A model generated the notes under the pieces. The model saw nothing but the letters and a program-made list of their open reading frames with translations, was not told the DNA's origin and ran no database searches. From Pseudomonas lalucatii (lineage in GTDB: Bacteria > Pseudomonadota > Gammaproteobacteria > Pseudomonadales > Pseudomonadaceae), in assembly GCF_018398425.1 (NCBI RefSeq), contig NZ_JADPMV010000001.1, forward strand, positions 2,604,001 to 2,668,000: DNA of 64,000 nucleotides, given 5' to 3'. The position numbers and the translations under genes were made by a program. This document shows positions 37,068 through 47,059 of this stretch, piece after piece. Within the stretch, counting starts at the first letter, position 1. Each line of letters opens with the position of its first letter.

Positions 37068-37550
37068 ATGGAAGCCGGAAACGCCCAACTGTCGATGACC
37101 GTGTTGATGACCCCGGATATGGCCAACTTCTCCGGCAACGTCCACGGCGGCACCCTGCTCAAGTACCTCGACGAGGTCGCCTATGCCTGCGCCAGCCGCT
37201 ACGCCGGCTGCTACGTGGTGACCCTGTCGGTGGACCAGGTGACCTTCCGCGAGCCGATCCACGTCGGCGAGCTGGTGACCTTCCTCGCCTCGGTCAACTA
37301 CACCGGGCGCAGCTCCATGGAAATCGGCATCAAGGTGGTCACCGAGAATATCCGCCAGCGCTCGGTGCGCCACACCAACAGCTGCTTCTTCACCATGGTC
37401 GCCGTCGACGAGCAGGGCAAGCCCACCCCGGTGCCGCCGCGCCAGCCCCAGGGCTCGGAGGAACAGCGGCGCTTCGCCCAGGGCCAGCAGCGCCGGGCCA
37501 TCCGCCAGGAACTGGAGCAGCGCTACCAGCAGCTCAAGGACGAGGACTGA
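37068..37550 (+). CDS. Acyl-CoA thioesterase (hotdog fold, YciA-like)
   Basis: The 160-residue protein belongs to the hotdog thioesterase family. MTPDMANFSGNVHGGTLLKYLDEVAY contains the conserved N/D-region and the helix of the fold, and VDQVTFREPIHVGELV and FTMVAVDEQGKPTPVP follow as in YciA-type enzymes. It hydrolyses acyl-CoA thioesters in the cytoplasm; chain-length preference is not readable. The final 25 residues are a charged helix rich in glutamine and arginine. AGAG precedes the ATG as a ribosome site. Confidence 0.88.
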   Translation: MEAGNAQLSMTVLMTPDMANFSGNVHGGTLLKYLDEVAYACASRYAGCYVVTLSVDQVTFREPIHVGELVTFLASVNYTGRSSMEIGIKVVTENIRQRSVRHTNSCFFTMVAVDEQGKPTPVPPRQPQGSEEQRRFAQGQQRRAIRQELEQRYQQLKDED

Positions 37551-37633
37551 GGTCCCGGGCGCGACAGCGCCCGCGGCGGCTGGCAAAATGCGGGTAGACC
37601 CCGGCCAACGCCCCTGGCCGCCTGGAGCCGCCC

Positions 37634-38014
37634 ATGCTGACCCTCGGCAATATTTTCGTCCTGATGCTGCTGGCCACCGCCGGCGCCTGGCTGTGGCACG
37701 CCCACGGCCTGCGCGAACGCGCCCTGGCCCTGGTCAAGCAGCATTGCGCCAGGGCCGATGTCGAGTTGCTCGACGGCAACGTCGCCCTGCGGCGGATCGC
37801 CCTGCTGGCCGATGCCCGCGGGCGCAAGCGTCTGGCCCGGGTCTACGGCTTCGAGTTCACCGTCACCGGCGAGCAGCGCCATGCCGGCAGCATCGTCATG
37901 TTCGGCCAGCAGCTGGGCCGCATCGAACTGGCGCCGCACCCCTTCAATGCGCCGCCGGCGGACAATCCCCGGGTCATCGAGCTGGAGCGCTGGCGCCGCG
38001 AACGCGAGCAGTAG
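37634..38014 (+). CDS. DUF3301 family protein
   Basis: The 126-residue protein has one N-terminal membrane helix (IFVLMLLATAGAWLWHA) followed by HCARADVELLDGNVALRRIAL and RVYGFEFTVTGEQRHAGSI, the hallmarks of the DUF3301 family found in gammaproteobacteria. The soluble part is expected in the cytoplasm or periplasm next to the inner membrane. Function is unknown. The gene is convergent with the OXA beta-lactamase gene. Confidence 0.82.
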   Translation: MLTLGNIFVLMLLATAGAWLWHAHGLRERALALVKQHCARADVELLDGNVALRRIALLADARGRKRLARVYGFEFTVTGEQRHAGSIVMFGQQLGRIELAPHPFNAPPADNPRVIELERWRREREQ

Positions 38015-38051
38015 CCAGGCCCGGCCCGGCGCCACGGCCAGCGGGAACAAT

Positions 38052-38834
38052 CTACAGCAGCCCCAGGGCGCGCAGGCTGGCCTTGCCCAGGGCCATGCGC
38101 CGGGGCAGCTCGGCCGGGCCGTGGATGTCCATGTTCAGCGCGAAGCTGTAGCCCTTGCCGTCCTGTTCCAGCCAGCCCACCCACCAGCCGATGGCCGGCT
38201 CGACGGACGTCGCCCAGCCGGTCTTGCCATACAGGCGCCAGCCCGGCCCCTGCTCGAGCAGGCTGATCTCCCGCACCTTGGCCTGGATGGCCGGCGCCAG
38301 GGGCAGTCGGTCCTGGCTCAGGCGGGCGAGGAACTCGGCCTGCTCCACCGCGCTGATCGCCAGCGGCCCGTCCAGCCAGAACCTGTCGACTGCAGTGCCG
38401 ACCTCGCCGTTGCCATAGACCAGGGCCGCCACCTGGCGGCGCATGCGCGGCAGGCCGATGCGCCGCGCCAGCATCTGGTAGGCGGACAGGTTGGACACCC
38501 TGATCGCCTCGCGCAGGCCCATGTCGCGCTCCCAGCTCTTGAGGAACTGCGGCTGGCCGTCGTAGGGGAACACCTCGTCGACGCTGGCGACCGCCCCCGT
38601 CGCCAGGCCGATCAGGCTGTTGGCGATCTTGAAGGTGGAGGCCGGGCTGTAGCGGGTTGCCGCGCGCCGCCGGTTGTGGCCCTGCAGCCGGTCGCTGCCG
38701 ACCTCGTGGAGGACGAAGGTGCCCGTCGCCCCGGCCTGGGCGAACGCCCGAGACACGGCCGGACTGTCCTGCCAGTCCAGGGCCTGGGCGTGGCCAACCA
38801 GCACCAGCAGGACGCCGCATAGCATGCGTTGCAT
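38052..38834 (-). CDS. Class D beta-lactamase, OXA-50-like
   Basis: The 260-residue protein has a signal peptide and all class D motifs: serine-lysine pair in STFK, SNL in the place of SxV, YGN, FWLDGPL and KTG. The enzyme hydrolyses penicillin-type beta-lactams in the periplasm. The best resemblance is to the chromosomal OXA-50 (PoxB) group of Pseudomonas, and the gene has host-like composition with no mobile element beside it, so it is probably intrinsic. The second of two ATGs (38834) is chosen since AGGGA lies six bases upstream; the first, at 38840, directly abuts it. Confidence 0.9.
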   Translation of the reverse strand: MQRMLCGVLLVLVGHAQALDWQDSPAVSRAFAQAGATGTFVLHEVGSDRLQGHNRRRAATRYSPASTFKIANSLIGLATGAVASVDEVFPYDGQPQFLKSWERDMGLREAIRVSNLSAYQMLARRIGLPRMRRQVAALVYGNGEVGTAVDRFWLDGPLAISAVEQAEFLARLSQDRLPLAPAIQAKVREISLLEQGPGWRLYGKTGWATSVEPAIGWWVGWLEQDGKGYSFALNMDIHGPAELPRRMALGKASLRALGLL

Positions 38835-38912
38835 GATCATTCCCTATGATTGAGCTCGCAGCCTAGACCGCGCCGCCCCCGGAACAGTTCCGCGGGCGAG
38901 CGGCGCATCGCC

Positions 38913-39791
38913 TCAGCCGGCGGGCCGGAGGAACGCCCGCACCCGCTCGGCGGCGGCGTCCGGCTGCTCCTGCATGAAGCAGTGCCCGCCCGGGACCACC
39001 TGGGCATGCACATGGGGATTGCCGGCGCACCAGCGCGCCACCGACTTGGCGACGAAGGGGTAGCTGGCCTGGCCGTAGAGCACCTGGGTCGGTGTCTGCA
39101 CCTTGGCCAGGGACGGCCACAGGCGCTTGGGGAAGGAGGCGAAGATGTCCGCCTCGCGGCTCGGCCGGCACTTCAGCTCGACGCCCTGTTCGGTGTCCCT
39201 CAACGCATGGTTGATATAGGCCTCGAACGCCGCCTCGGTCCAGCCACGGAACATGCCCCGGCCATGCAGGGCGGCATGCGCGGCGAGACGGTCCGGCCAC
39301 AGCCGGCGGCGCTTGCGCGCCTTGCTCGCCAGGGTATTGCGCCGGCTCAGGCCGACCACGTCGGACAGCGCCATCACGCCGATCATCGCCGGGGTGAAGA
39401 GCACCGGGTCGAGCAGCACGGCGCGCTGGAACAGCTGCGGCTGCTGGGCCAGCATCAGGCTGCTGAGCACGGCGCCGAAGCTGTGGCCGGCGGCATGGAC
39501 GGGCACGCCGCCGAAGGCGCCGCGGCCCTGGGCGAAGGCCTCCAGGGCCAGTTCGGCGCTGCGGTTCCAGCCGTGGAAGCGGCCGCCATGATCGCTGTCG
39601 CCATGCCCCTGGACGTCGCACAACCACAGGTCGAAGTCCTCCGCCAGGCGCTCCAGCATGGGCTCGTAGACCCGTCCGCAATAGCCGTTGCCATGCAGGA
39701 AGTGCAGCAGCGGCTTGCCCGAGGGCGGGCTGTGCCAGCCGCGCAGGGTGAAGCCGGCGGAACAGGCGTGGGACCAGGACTCTAGATGCAT
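38913..39791 (-). CDS. Alpha/beta hydrolase
   Basis: The 292-residue protein has the alpha/beta hydrolase pattern: HGNGYCGRVYEPML as oxyanion region, WLCDVQGHGDSDHGG, the nucleophile elbow GHSFG, and a final GGHCFMQEQP holding the catalytic histidine. No signal peptide is seen. The substrate is unknown; esterase or lipase activity on small esters is a reasonable default. It is co-oriented with the OXA gene and starts about 100 bases from the frameshifted COG0523 gene. Confidence 0.87.
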   Translation of the reverse strand: MHLESWSHACSAGFTLRGWHSPPSGKPLLHFLHGNGYCGRVYEPMLERLAEDFDLWLCDVQGHGDSDHGGRFHGWNRSAELALEAFAQGRGAFGGVPVHAAGHSFGAVLSSLMLAQQPQLFQRAVLLDPVLFTPAMIGVMALSDVVGLSRRNTLASKARKRRRLWPDRLAAHAALHGRGMFRGWTEAAFEAYINHALRDTEQGVELKCRPSREADIFASFPKRLWPSLAKVQTPTQVLYGQASYPFVAKSVARWCAGNPHVHAQVVPGGHCFMQEQPDAAAERVRAFLRPAG

Positions 39792-39889
39792 GGCGGTATT
39801 CGACGATCAGGGGACGACAGCCAAGCTTATCAGCCCTGCGTCGGTGACCGCGCGGTTCTGCCTGCGTGCGGCGCGGGGGCACGGAGCGA

Positions 39890-40854
39890 TCAGGGCAACC
39901 GGCAGCGGCCGAACGCGGCGGACAGGGCCGCGCCGTCCTGCGCCTCGTCGAAGATCAGCTCCAGGCGCGAGTCCCGGCGCCAGGCGCTGGCCTGCCAGTG
40001 CAGGGCCTGACCGTCCAGGGCATTGGCCGCCAGCCAGCCGGCGTCGGTGTGCAGCACCAGCTTGGCGCGGCGCCAGGCCAGGCTCTCGAGCCAGAGCTGC
40101 ACCCCTTGCCGGGCGAAGCGCTGGCTGGGGTGCCAGGTCCAGCCGATGCTCCAGCCTTCGGCCTGCGCCTGGATCTGGCAGATCGCCTCCTCCGGCGTGC
40201 GCCGGATGCTCGGTGGCGGCGCGCTCGATTCGGGCAGGGCCGACAGATCGAGGCGCCCCGCCGCCGCGCCGGCATAACCCGGCAGCTGCGCCAGCGCCAG
40301 CGCGGCCTGGCTGGTCCAGCGCAGCGGTCGCTGCGGCAGGCCGGCGAGGACCCGGCCCTGGCCGCCGCGTCCAGGCCCTCGGCCTTGTTCAGCAGCAGCA
40401 GGCCGGCCACCTCCAGCGCCGCCTGCTGGCTGGCCGCCAGCGGCTGGCCGGCCGCCAGGGCCGCGGCGTCCAGCACCAGCGGCGCCGGTTGCACGGCCAG
40501 CACCCCGGCCCAGGGCGGCTGACGCAGCTGCTCCAGCAGCTGCAGCGGGTGGCCGAGGCCGGAGGGCTCGATCAGCAGGCGCTGCGGCCGCGCCTTGCGC
40601 AGCAGGCGGCCCAGACCGACCTGGAAGGGCACGCCGTTGACGCAGCACAGGCAACCGCCGGCGACCTCGCCGAGGGCCACGCCATCGGCATCGCTGGCAA
40701 GCAGGGCGGCGTCCAGGCCGATCTGGCCGAACTCGTTGACCAGCACCGCCCAGCGCTCGTGCGCCGGCCGCTGCGCCAGCAACTGGCGAATCAGGCTGGT
40801 CTTGCCGGCGCCCAGGGGACCGCCGATCAGATGGGTGGGAATATTGTTGAGCAT
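39890..40854 (-). pseudogene. COG0523 (CobW-like) GTPase with a frameshift
   Basis: The first part reads as a COG0523 metallochaperone GTPase: Walker A GGPLGAGKTS, EFGQIGLD, the metal-binding CxCC motif GGCLCC and NKAEGLDAAA. After about codon 165 this frame degenerates, while the frame at 39890 continues the protein with GRVLAGLPQRPLRW, a middle region, SIGWTWHPSQRF and LIFDEAQDG. The switch needs one base missing near 40360-40372. Whether this is a true mutation or a sequencing error in a GC-rich run cannot be told. If intact it would be a 320-residue protein. Start at 40854 (MLNNIPTHLIGG). Confidence 0.78.
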
Positions 40855-40958
40855 GGTCCTATGGTGCGGCTTTGCCGCGGCGAGGAGAAGGGCCGGGGCG
40901 CTGACGGGCAACAGGCCCCATGCTAGAGTCGCCGGCACACGAATCTGGAGCCCATGCG

Positions 40959-41312
40959 ATGCGTCGTCTAGCGCCGCTCATTCTCTGCACCCTGTCCTCC
41001 CTGGCCTGGGGCGAAGCCTGCGTGATTCACAGCCAGGCCGAGCGCCTGGACGTCAAGGTCTGCCAGCAGAACCGCAGCATCCCGCCGAACCTGTTCCGCA
41101 GCGGCTTCTGCCAACCGCAGCTGAAGGGGCAGAAGGTCGAGGTGGCCTTCGTCGAGCAGTGCCCGCCGGGCGCCTTCGGCGTCTGTCGCAGCGCCAGGGT
41201 CGGCGGCACGCCCTACCAGCAGGACATCCACTACTACGGCGTGGCCAGCGACGCCAACTACCTCAGGCCCGCCTGCGAGCAGCAGAGCCAGGGCGTCTGG
41301 ATGGCCCGCTAG
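40959..41312 (+). CDS. Small secreted cysteine-containing protein
   Basis: The 117-residue product has a signal peptide (RRLAPLILCTLSSLAWG, cleavage near residue 20) and a mature part with six cysteines in CVIHS, VCQQN, FCQPQ, QCPPG, VCRSA and ACEQQ, fitting a disulfide-stabilised periplasmic protein. I do not recognise the family. The start at 40959 is chosen for the signal peptide. It is divergent from the frameshifted COG0523 gene, and its stop overlaps the stop of the DUF1826 gene. Confidence 0.72.
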   Translation: MRRLAPLILCTLSSLAWGEACVIHSQAERLDVKVCQQNRSIPPNLFRSGFCQPQLKGQKVEVAFVEQCPPGAFGVCRSARVGGTPYQQDIHYYGVASDANYLRPACEQQSQGVWMAR

Positions 41313-41949
41313 GCCAGCCAGTCCAGGGTCAGCAGGAGCCGGCGCGCGCCAGCGGGAGGCGCGGGCGAGCGATGGATGAGCCCGCCGCCCTCGTTGCCCG
41401 ACCACTTCTCGCCCTTGGCCAGCGCCACCCAGCCCGCCTGCAGCTGCTGAACCTGCCCGCTCCCGCCCGGCTCGGCCTGCGGATCGCCCAGGCTCCCGCG
41501 TTCCATGGCGCCCTCGCGCAGCCACTCGCTGGCCACCCCGGCATAGGTGCTGATCAGCCGCAGCGGCACGTGGTCGACATGAAAACGTGGGCACATCGGC
41601 TTGGCCAGGCTGCGCAGGCGCAGCCCCACACGGCGGGCATCGAGCAGGCAGGCGAAGGCCTGTGCCAGCCAGGTGAGGTCGGCGACAAAGGCGGCGTGCC
41701 CCGGCAGCTCGGCCTGGGCCGCCAGTAGCGGCGGCATGTGCAGCGTCTCGTCCGCGTCGATCTCGATCTGCAGGGACTCGCTCACCTCCAGCGGCTGCGC
41801 CAGCAGCAGCCGGGCGAATTCCTCTACCGGCGGCGCCAGGCGACGCTGCCAGACGGCCAGGTTGACCCCCTCGTGCAGAACCTCGGTCAGCACCTCGTGG
41901 TGCGCGCTCAGCACCTGCCGCGGCGCCGCATGCAACCGCAGGGCCTGCA

Positions 41950-41950
<1 letters not shown>
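41309..41950 (-). CDS. DUF1826 domain protein
   Basis: The 213-residue protein fits the DUF1826 family, found beside zinc-independent paralogues in pseudomonads. CPRFHVDHVPLRLISTYAG, EIDADETLHMPP and GGGLIHRSP are notable; the histidines and aspartates could bind a metal. The start codon overlaps the stop of the preceding COG0523 gene by one base (TGATG), so they are translationally coupled. It is the last gene of the dksA2 operon and lies under the same Zur-type palindrome. Function unknown. Confidence 0.82.
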
Positions 41951-43155
<1,205 letters not shown>

Positions 43156-43169
43156 TGCAGGGGTCTCCA

Positions 43170-43595
43170 TCATTGATCACGGTCGCGCAGGTGTTTTTCC
43201 CGCTGTTCCTGGCGTTCCTTGGCTTCGATGCACAGGCTGGCGGTGGGCCGCAGCAGCAGGCGCCTGAGGCCAATCGGCTCGCCGGTCTCGCGGCACCAGC
43301 CGTATTCGCCGCGGGCCAGGCGGGCCAGGGCTTCATCGATCTTGTCGAGCAGCTTCTTCTCCCGCTCGAGCTGGCGCAGCTGCCACTGCCGCTGTTCCTC
43401 GGCGCTGCCGATATCGGCCGGGTCGCTGCTGGTTTCGCGCTCGCGCAGGGCCTCGAACTCCGCGGCGATACGCGCCTGCAGTTCGCCGCGCTGGCTCAGC
43501 AGCAAGGCGCGGAAGAAATGCTGCTGGGCGTCGTTCATATAGTCAGCGGGCGGCTGGGCGAGCAGTTCGGCTTCGGTCAGCAGGGTCAAGGTCAT
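43170..43595 (-). CDS. dksA2: Zinc-independent DksA paralogue
   Basis: The 141-residue protein is a DksA-type RNA polymerase secondary-channel factor. It has the coiled coil ([33 protein letters not shown]) and a zinc-finger-like end that keeps only two of four cysteines: CRET (C101, T104) and LCIEA (C122, A125). This pattern is the known zinc-free DksA2 of Pseudomonas, which replaces DksA in zinc starvation and supports the stringent response. It is the first gene of an operon divergent from folE2, with a perfect Zur-type box between. Confidence 0.93.
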   Translation of the reverse strand: MTLTLLTEAELLAQPPADYMNDAQQHFFRALLLSQRGELQARIAAEFEALRERETSSDPADIGSAEEQRQWQLRQLEREKKLLDKIDEALARLARGEYGWCRETGEPIGLRRLLLRPTASLCIEAKERQEQREKHLRDRDQ

Positions 43596-43625
43596 GGTTC
43601 GAATTCGCTGGCGCGGTGTTTTAAT

Positions 43626-43640
43626 TGTTATAACATAACA
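43626..43640. promoter_or_regulatory. Zur-type operator shared by two divergent operons
   Basis: TGTTATAACATAACA is a perfect TGTTAT/ATAACA palindrome with a three-base centre, matching the gammaproteobacterial Zur box pattern. It lies 31-45 bases from the dksA2 start and 32-46 from the folE2 start in an AT-rich gap, so one Zur dimer site could repress both directions in zinc sufficiency. Confidence 0.85.
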
Positions 43641-43671
43641 CTTATCGCCTCAGTCACACCCTGGATTTCTG

Positions 43672-44568
43672 ATGAACGCCCTGACCCTGCCGGATATTGC
43701 CGGCCAAACGACTCACTACCCACAACCCCTGGACTGGGTCGGCATGAGCGCAATCGCCCTGCCGCTGCTGTTTGCCGGGCAACGGATCAACGCCCGCGCC
43801 GACGCCGGGGTCAGCCTGGATGATGGTGGCGCGCGCGGCATTCATATGTCACGCCTGTATCTGGCGCTACAGACCTTGGAGGCTGAAAGCCTCAGCCCTA
43901 TGCTGTTACGCCAGATGCTGGAGCAGTTTCTCGACAACCATGTACAACTGTCGAATAGCGCTTATCTCGACCTGCGTGGCGAAGCGCTGTTGAACCGCCC
44001 GGCCTTGGTCAGTCCGCTCGCCGGCTGGAAGGCCTATCCCTTCGAAGTGCGTGCACGCCAGGATTCGCGGGGGTTCCACGTGGAACTGCAGGTACAGCTC
44101 GACTATTCCTCGACCTGTCCCTGCTCGGCGGCGCTGGCCCGCCAACTGATCCAGCAGCGCTTTAGCGACGACTTCGCCAATCAGCATCTCAGCCATCAAG
44201 AGGTGCTGGCCTGGCTCGGCTCCACCCAGGGCATTCTGGCCACGCCGCACAGCCAGCGCAGCACTGCCACCCTGCAGGTGCGCCTGAGCCCGCAGGCCGA
44301 TGATCTGCCCCTGATAGAGCTGATCGACCGTGCCGAACGGGCCCTGGGCACTGCCGTACAAACCGCGGTCAAGCGCGCCGACGAGCAGGCCTTCGCCCTG
44401 GCCAACGGGCAGAACCTGATGTTCTGCGAAGATGCCGCACGGCGCCTGCATAGCGCCCTGTTGCTGCAGTCAGGGTTGAGCGCCTTCAGCCTGCGCGTGG
44501 TGCATGCGGAAAGCCTGCATGCCCACGACGCCGTGGCCGCCAGCAGCTGGAACTGGAGCCCGGCATGA
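43672..44568 (+). CDS. folE2: GTP cyclohydrolase I, zinc-independent type
   Basis: The 298-residue enzyme makes dihydroneopterin triphosphate from GTP for folate synthesis. It belongs to the FolE2 (type IB) family, with GMSAIALPL, ARADAGVSLDDGGARGIHMSR, the active-site cysteine segment YSSTCPCSAAL (residues 145-155) and a conserved C-terminal region. FolE2 works with metals other than zinc and backs up FolE in zinc starvation. It leads an operon with a zinc ABC transporter; its stop overlaps the ATPase start (ATGA). Confidence 0.92.
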   Translation: MNALTLPDIAGQTTHYPQPLDWVGMSAIALPLLFAGQRINARADAGVSLDDGGARGIHMSRLYLALQTLEAESLSPMLLRQMLEQFLDNHVQLSNSAYLDLRGEALLNRPALVSPLAGWKAYPFEVRARQDSRGFHVELQVQLDYSSTCPCSAALARQLIQQRFSDDFANQHLSHQEVLAWLGSTQGILATPHSQRSTATLQVRLSPQADDLPLIELIDRAERALGTAVQTAVKRADEQAFALANGQNLMFCEDAARRLHSALLLQSGLSAFSLRVVHAESLHAHDAVAASSWNWSPA

Positions 44569-45236
44569 TCCGCTGCCAGCACCTGCAATGGGGGCCGAGC
44601 GGCCAGCCGCTGACCCCTCCGCTGGATCTGCACTTGCCCAGCGGCAGCCTGAGCGGGCTGATCGGCAGTAACGGGTGCGGCAAGAGCAGCCTGCTCAAGA
44701 TAATCGCCGGCCTGCAACAACCGCTGCGCGGACGCCTCGAACTGGGTGTGCCGCGCCTGGGTGGCGTGGCCTATCTGGTGCAACAGCAGGCCCTCGACCG
44801 GCAATTCCCGATCGACCTGCACAGCCTGGTCAGCGCCGGCTTCTGGCGCAGCCCGCTGAGTCGCCGCGAACGCCAGGCGCGCCTGTGCCAGGTCCTGGAC
44901 GATTGGGGCCTGTACGGTTTGCAGCGACACTCGCTGCAGGCGCTCTCCGGTGGCGAACTGCAGCGCGCACTGCTGGCCCGCCTGAGCCTGACCGACGCCC
45001 AGGTACTGCTGCTCGACGAACCCGAAGCGGCCCTGGACGATCAGGGCCAGACCCTGCTCTGGCAGCATATCCGCCGCTGGCAAGCCGAGGGCCGCACCCA
45101 GCTGCTGGTCAGCCATGACCTCGCCAGCCTCGGCCAGCGCCTGGACCACGCCCTGCAGCTGTCGCGCAGCGGCTGCCGCTTCGCGCCTATCCGTCAGCTG
45201 ATCGGCCAGCGCTCGCCCTTGGAACAGGTGGCCTAG
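44565..45236 (+). CDS. aztA: Zinc ABC transporter ATP-binding protein (AztA-like)
   Basis: The 223-residue ATPase has Walker A GSNGCGKSS (residues 34-42), the signature LSGGELQRALLA and Walker B VLLLDEPEAALDD, then the switch histidine in LLVSHDLA. It starts by ATGA overlap with folE2, so expression follows the Zur promoter. With the following permease and binding protein it forms an importer of the metal-ABC class, and sequence features fit the AztABC zinc system better than ZnuABC. AztD, the periplasmic chaperone of that system, is not encoded here. Confidence 0.85.
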   Translation: MIRCQHLQWGPSGQPLTPPLDLHLPSGSLSGLIGSNGCGKSSLLKIIAGLQQPLRGRLELGVPRLGGVAYLVQQQALDRQFPIDLHSLVSAGFWRSPLSRRERQARLCQVLDDWGLYGLQRHSLQALSGGELQRALLARLSLTDAQVLLLDEPEAALDDQGQTLLWQHIRRWQAEGRTQLLVSHDLASLGQRLDHALQLSRSGCRFAPIRQLIGQRSPLEQVA

Positions 45237-45237
45237 G

Positions 45238-46092
45238 GTGGAGCTGCTGTGGGCACCCTTCGTCGAGTTCGCCTTTATGCGCCGCGCCCTGCTCGGCGGC
45301 CTGGCCCTGGCGTTGAGCGCGGCCCCCCTGGGCGTATTTCTGATCCTGCGTCGCCTGAGCCTGATCGGCGACGCCATCGCCCACGGCATCCTGCCCGGTG
45401 CGGCCGTGGGTTTCTGGCTGTTCGGTCTGAGCCTACCGGCGCTGACCCTCGGCGGCCTGGTCGCCGGGCTCGGCATGGCCGGCCTGGCCGCCTGGGTCAC
45501 CCGGCGCACCGGCCTGCGCGAAGACGCCAGCCTGGCGGCCATCTATCCGATTGCCCTGGCCAGCGGCGTGCTGTTGCTGGGCCTGGCCGGGCGCCAGCTG
45601 GACTTGCTGCACCTGCTGTTCGGCTCGGTGTTGGCGGTCGACCAGAGCACGCTCCACGGCATGCTGCTGGTCTCGCTCGCCAGCCTGCTGGGTTTGGCAT
45701 TGATCTATCGCTGGTTGCTGCTGGACAGCCTCGACCCGCTGTTTCTCGGCAGCGTCAGCCGCTTCGGGTCCATCGCCTACGGGCTGTTCCTGACCCTGGT
45801 GGTGCTCAATCTGGTGATCGGTTTCCAGGCCATAGGCGCGCTGATGGTGGTCGGCCTGATGATGTTGCCGGCCGCCGCCGCGCGCTTCTGGAGCCGTCAC
45901 CTACCCCGCCTGCTGCTGATCGCCGCGCTCACCGGCGCGCTCTGCGTCTGGCTCGGCCTGCTGCTGTCCTATTACGCCAACCTGCCCAGCGGGCCGTGCA
46001 TCGTCCTGCTGGCCGGGTCGGCCTATGCCGTTTCAGTGGTGCTCGGCCCGGTCAACGGCCTGCTGCGCGCCCAGCCTCTACCTTCACTCTGA
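45238..46092 (+). CDS. aztB: Zinc ABC transporter permease (AztB-like)
   Basis: The 284-residue permease starts with GTG one base after the aztA stop. It has about eight to nine membrane helices and family motifs FMRRALLGGLALALSAAPLGVF and SLIGDAIAHGILPGAAVGF near residues 13-55, with the conserved histidine of the metal path. It forms the membrane channel for zinc, driven by the AztA ATPase. The first residues MELLWAPFVEFAFM agree with AztB-type permeases. Confidence 0.85.
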   Translation: MELLWAPFVEFAFMRRALLGGLALALSAAPLGVFLILRRLSLIGDAIAHGILPGAAVGFWLFGLSLPALTLGGLVAGLGMAGLAAWVTRRTGLREDASLAAIYPIALASGVLLLGLAGRQLDLLHLLFGSVLAVDQSTLHGMLLVSLASLLGLALIYRWLLLDSLDPLFLGSVSRFGSIAYGLFLTLVVLNLVIGFQAIGALMVVGLMMLPAAAARFWSRHLPRLLLIAALTGALCVWLGLLLSYYANLPSGPCIVLLAGSAYAVSVVLGPVNGLLRAQPLPSL

Positions 46093-46102
46093 GGAAACAC
46101 CC

Positions 46103-46975
46103 ATGCGCACCTTGATTGCCCTGTTCACCCTGCTCGCCTCGCTATCGTTGGCGGCGGCGGAAAAGCTTCAGGTCATTACCAGCTTCAGCATTTTGGCCGA
46201 TATTACCCAACAGATCGCCGGCGATCGCATAGAGCTGCACAATCTGGTCGGCGCCGATGCCGACGCCCATGTCTATGCGCCGAGCGCCGAGGACGCCAAG
46301 GCCGTACTCGACGCCGACCTGATCATCGCCAACGGCCTGGGCTTCGAGCCCTGGCTGGATCGACTGATCGCCAGCAGCGATGCCGCCGGCACGCGCATCG
46401 ACGCCAGCAGCGGGGTACTGGCGCTGATGCTCGATGAGGACGGCCATCAGGTTGCCGACCCGCACGCCTGGCAGAACCTGGCCAATGCCGAGATCTATGT
46501 GAGCAACATCGCCAAGGCGCTGAGCCAGGCCGACCCGGCCCACGCTACCTACTACACCGCGCGCCGCGATGCCTACTTGGGCGAGATCCGCGCCCTGCTC
46601 AGCGAAGCCCGCACCGGCCTGGGCCAGTTGCCGCAGGCCCAACGCAGCATCATCACCAGCCACGACGCCTTCGGTTACCTGGGCCAGGCTTACGGCCTGA
46701 AGTTTATCGCGCCCCAGGGGCTGTCCAGCGAAGACCAGCCCTCGGCCGCCGAAGTGGCCGCCTTGATCCGGCAGATTCGCGCCGATGGCGTGCGCGCGGT
46801 GTTCGTCGAAAATATCCGCGATCCGCGGCTGATCCAGCAGATCGCCGCGGAAGGCGGCGCCAAGGTCGGCGGCACCCTCTACTCGGATGCCCTGGCCAGC
46901 GAAGGTCCGGCCAGCAGCTACCTGGGCATGTTCAAGCACAACCTCGATACCCTGCTGGCTGCGCTCAAGCCATAA
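46103..46975 (+). CDS. aztC: Zinc ABC transporter substrate-binding protein (AztC-like)
   Basis: The 290-residue periplasmic protein has a signal peptide (residues 1-19) and a cluster A-I metal-binding fold. Probable ligands are H56 (DADAHVYAPS), H121 (ADPHAWQN), H187 (ITSHDAF) and D262 (YSDALAS). It lacks the long histidine-rich loop of ZnuA; only a short acidic linker with one histidine (DEDGHQVADP) precedes H121. This is how AztC differs from ZnuA. It starts 10 bases after aztB and ends the operon. Confidence 0.86.
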   Translation: MRTLIALFTLLASLSLAAAEKLQVITSFSILADITQQIAGDRIELHNLVGADADAHVYAPSAEDAKAVLDADLIIANGLGFEPWLDRLIASSDAAGTRIDASSGVLALMLDEDGHQVADPHAWQNLANAEIYVSNIAKALSQADPAHATYYTARRDAYLGEIRALLSEARTGLGQLPQAQRSIITSHDAFGYLGQAYGLKFIAPQGLSSEDQPSAAEVAALIRQIRADGVRAVFVENIRDPRLIQQIAAEGGAKVGGTLYSDALASEGPASSYLGMFKHNLDTLLAALKP

Positions 46976-47059
46976 GTCACGGCCGCCGCCAGTCGCCGAT
47001 TTACCTACCCTCGCCTGCCGGGTAACCTGCCAGCCTTCTCGTCGCGCAGGACTTATCTG

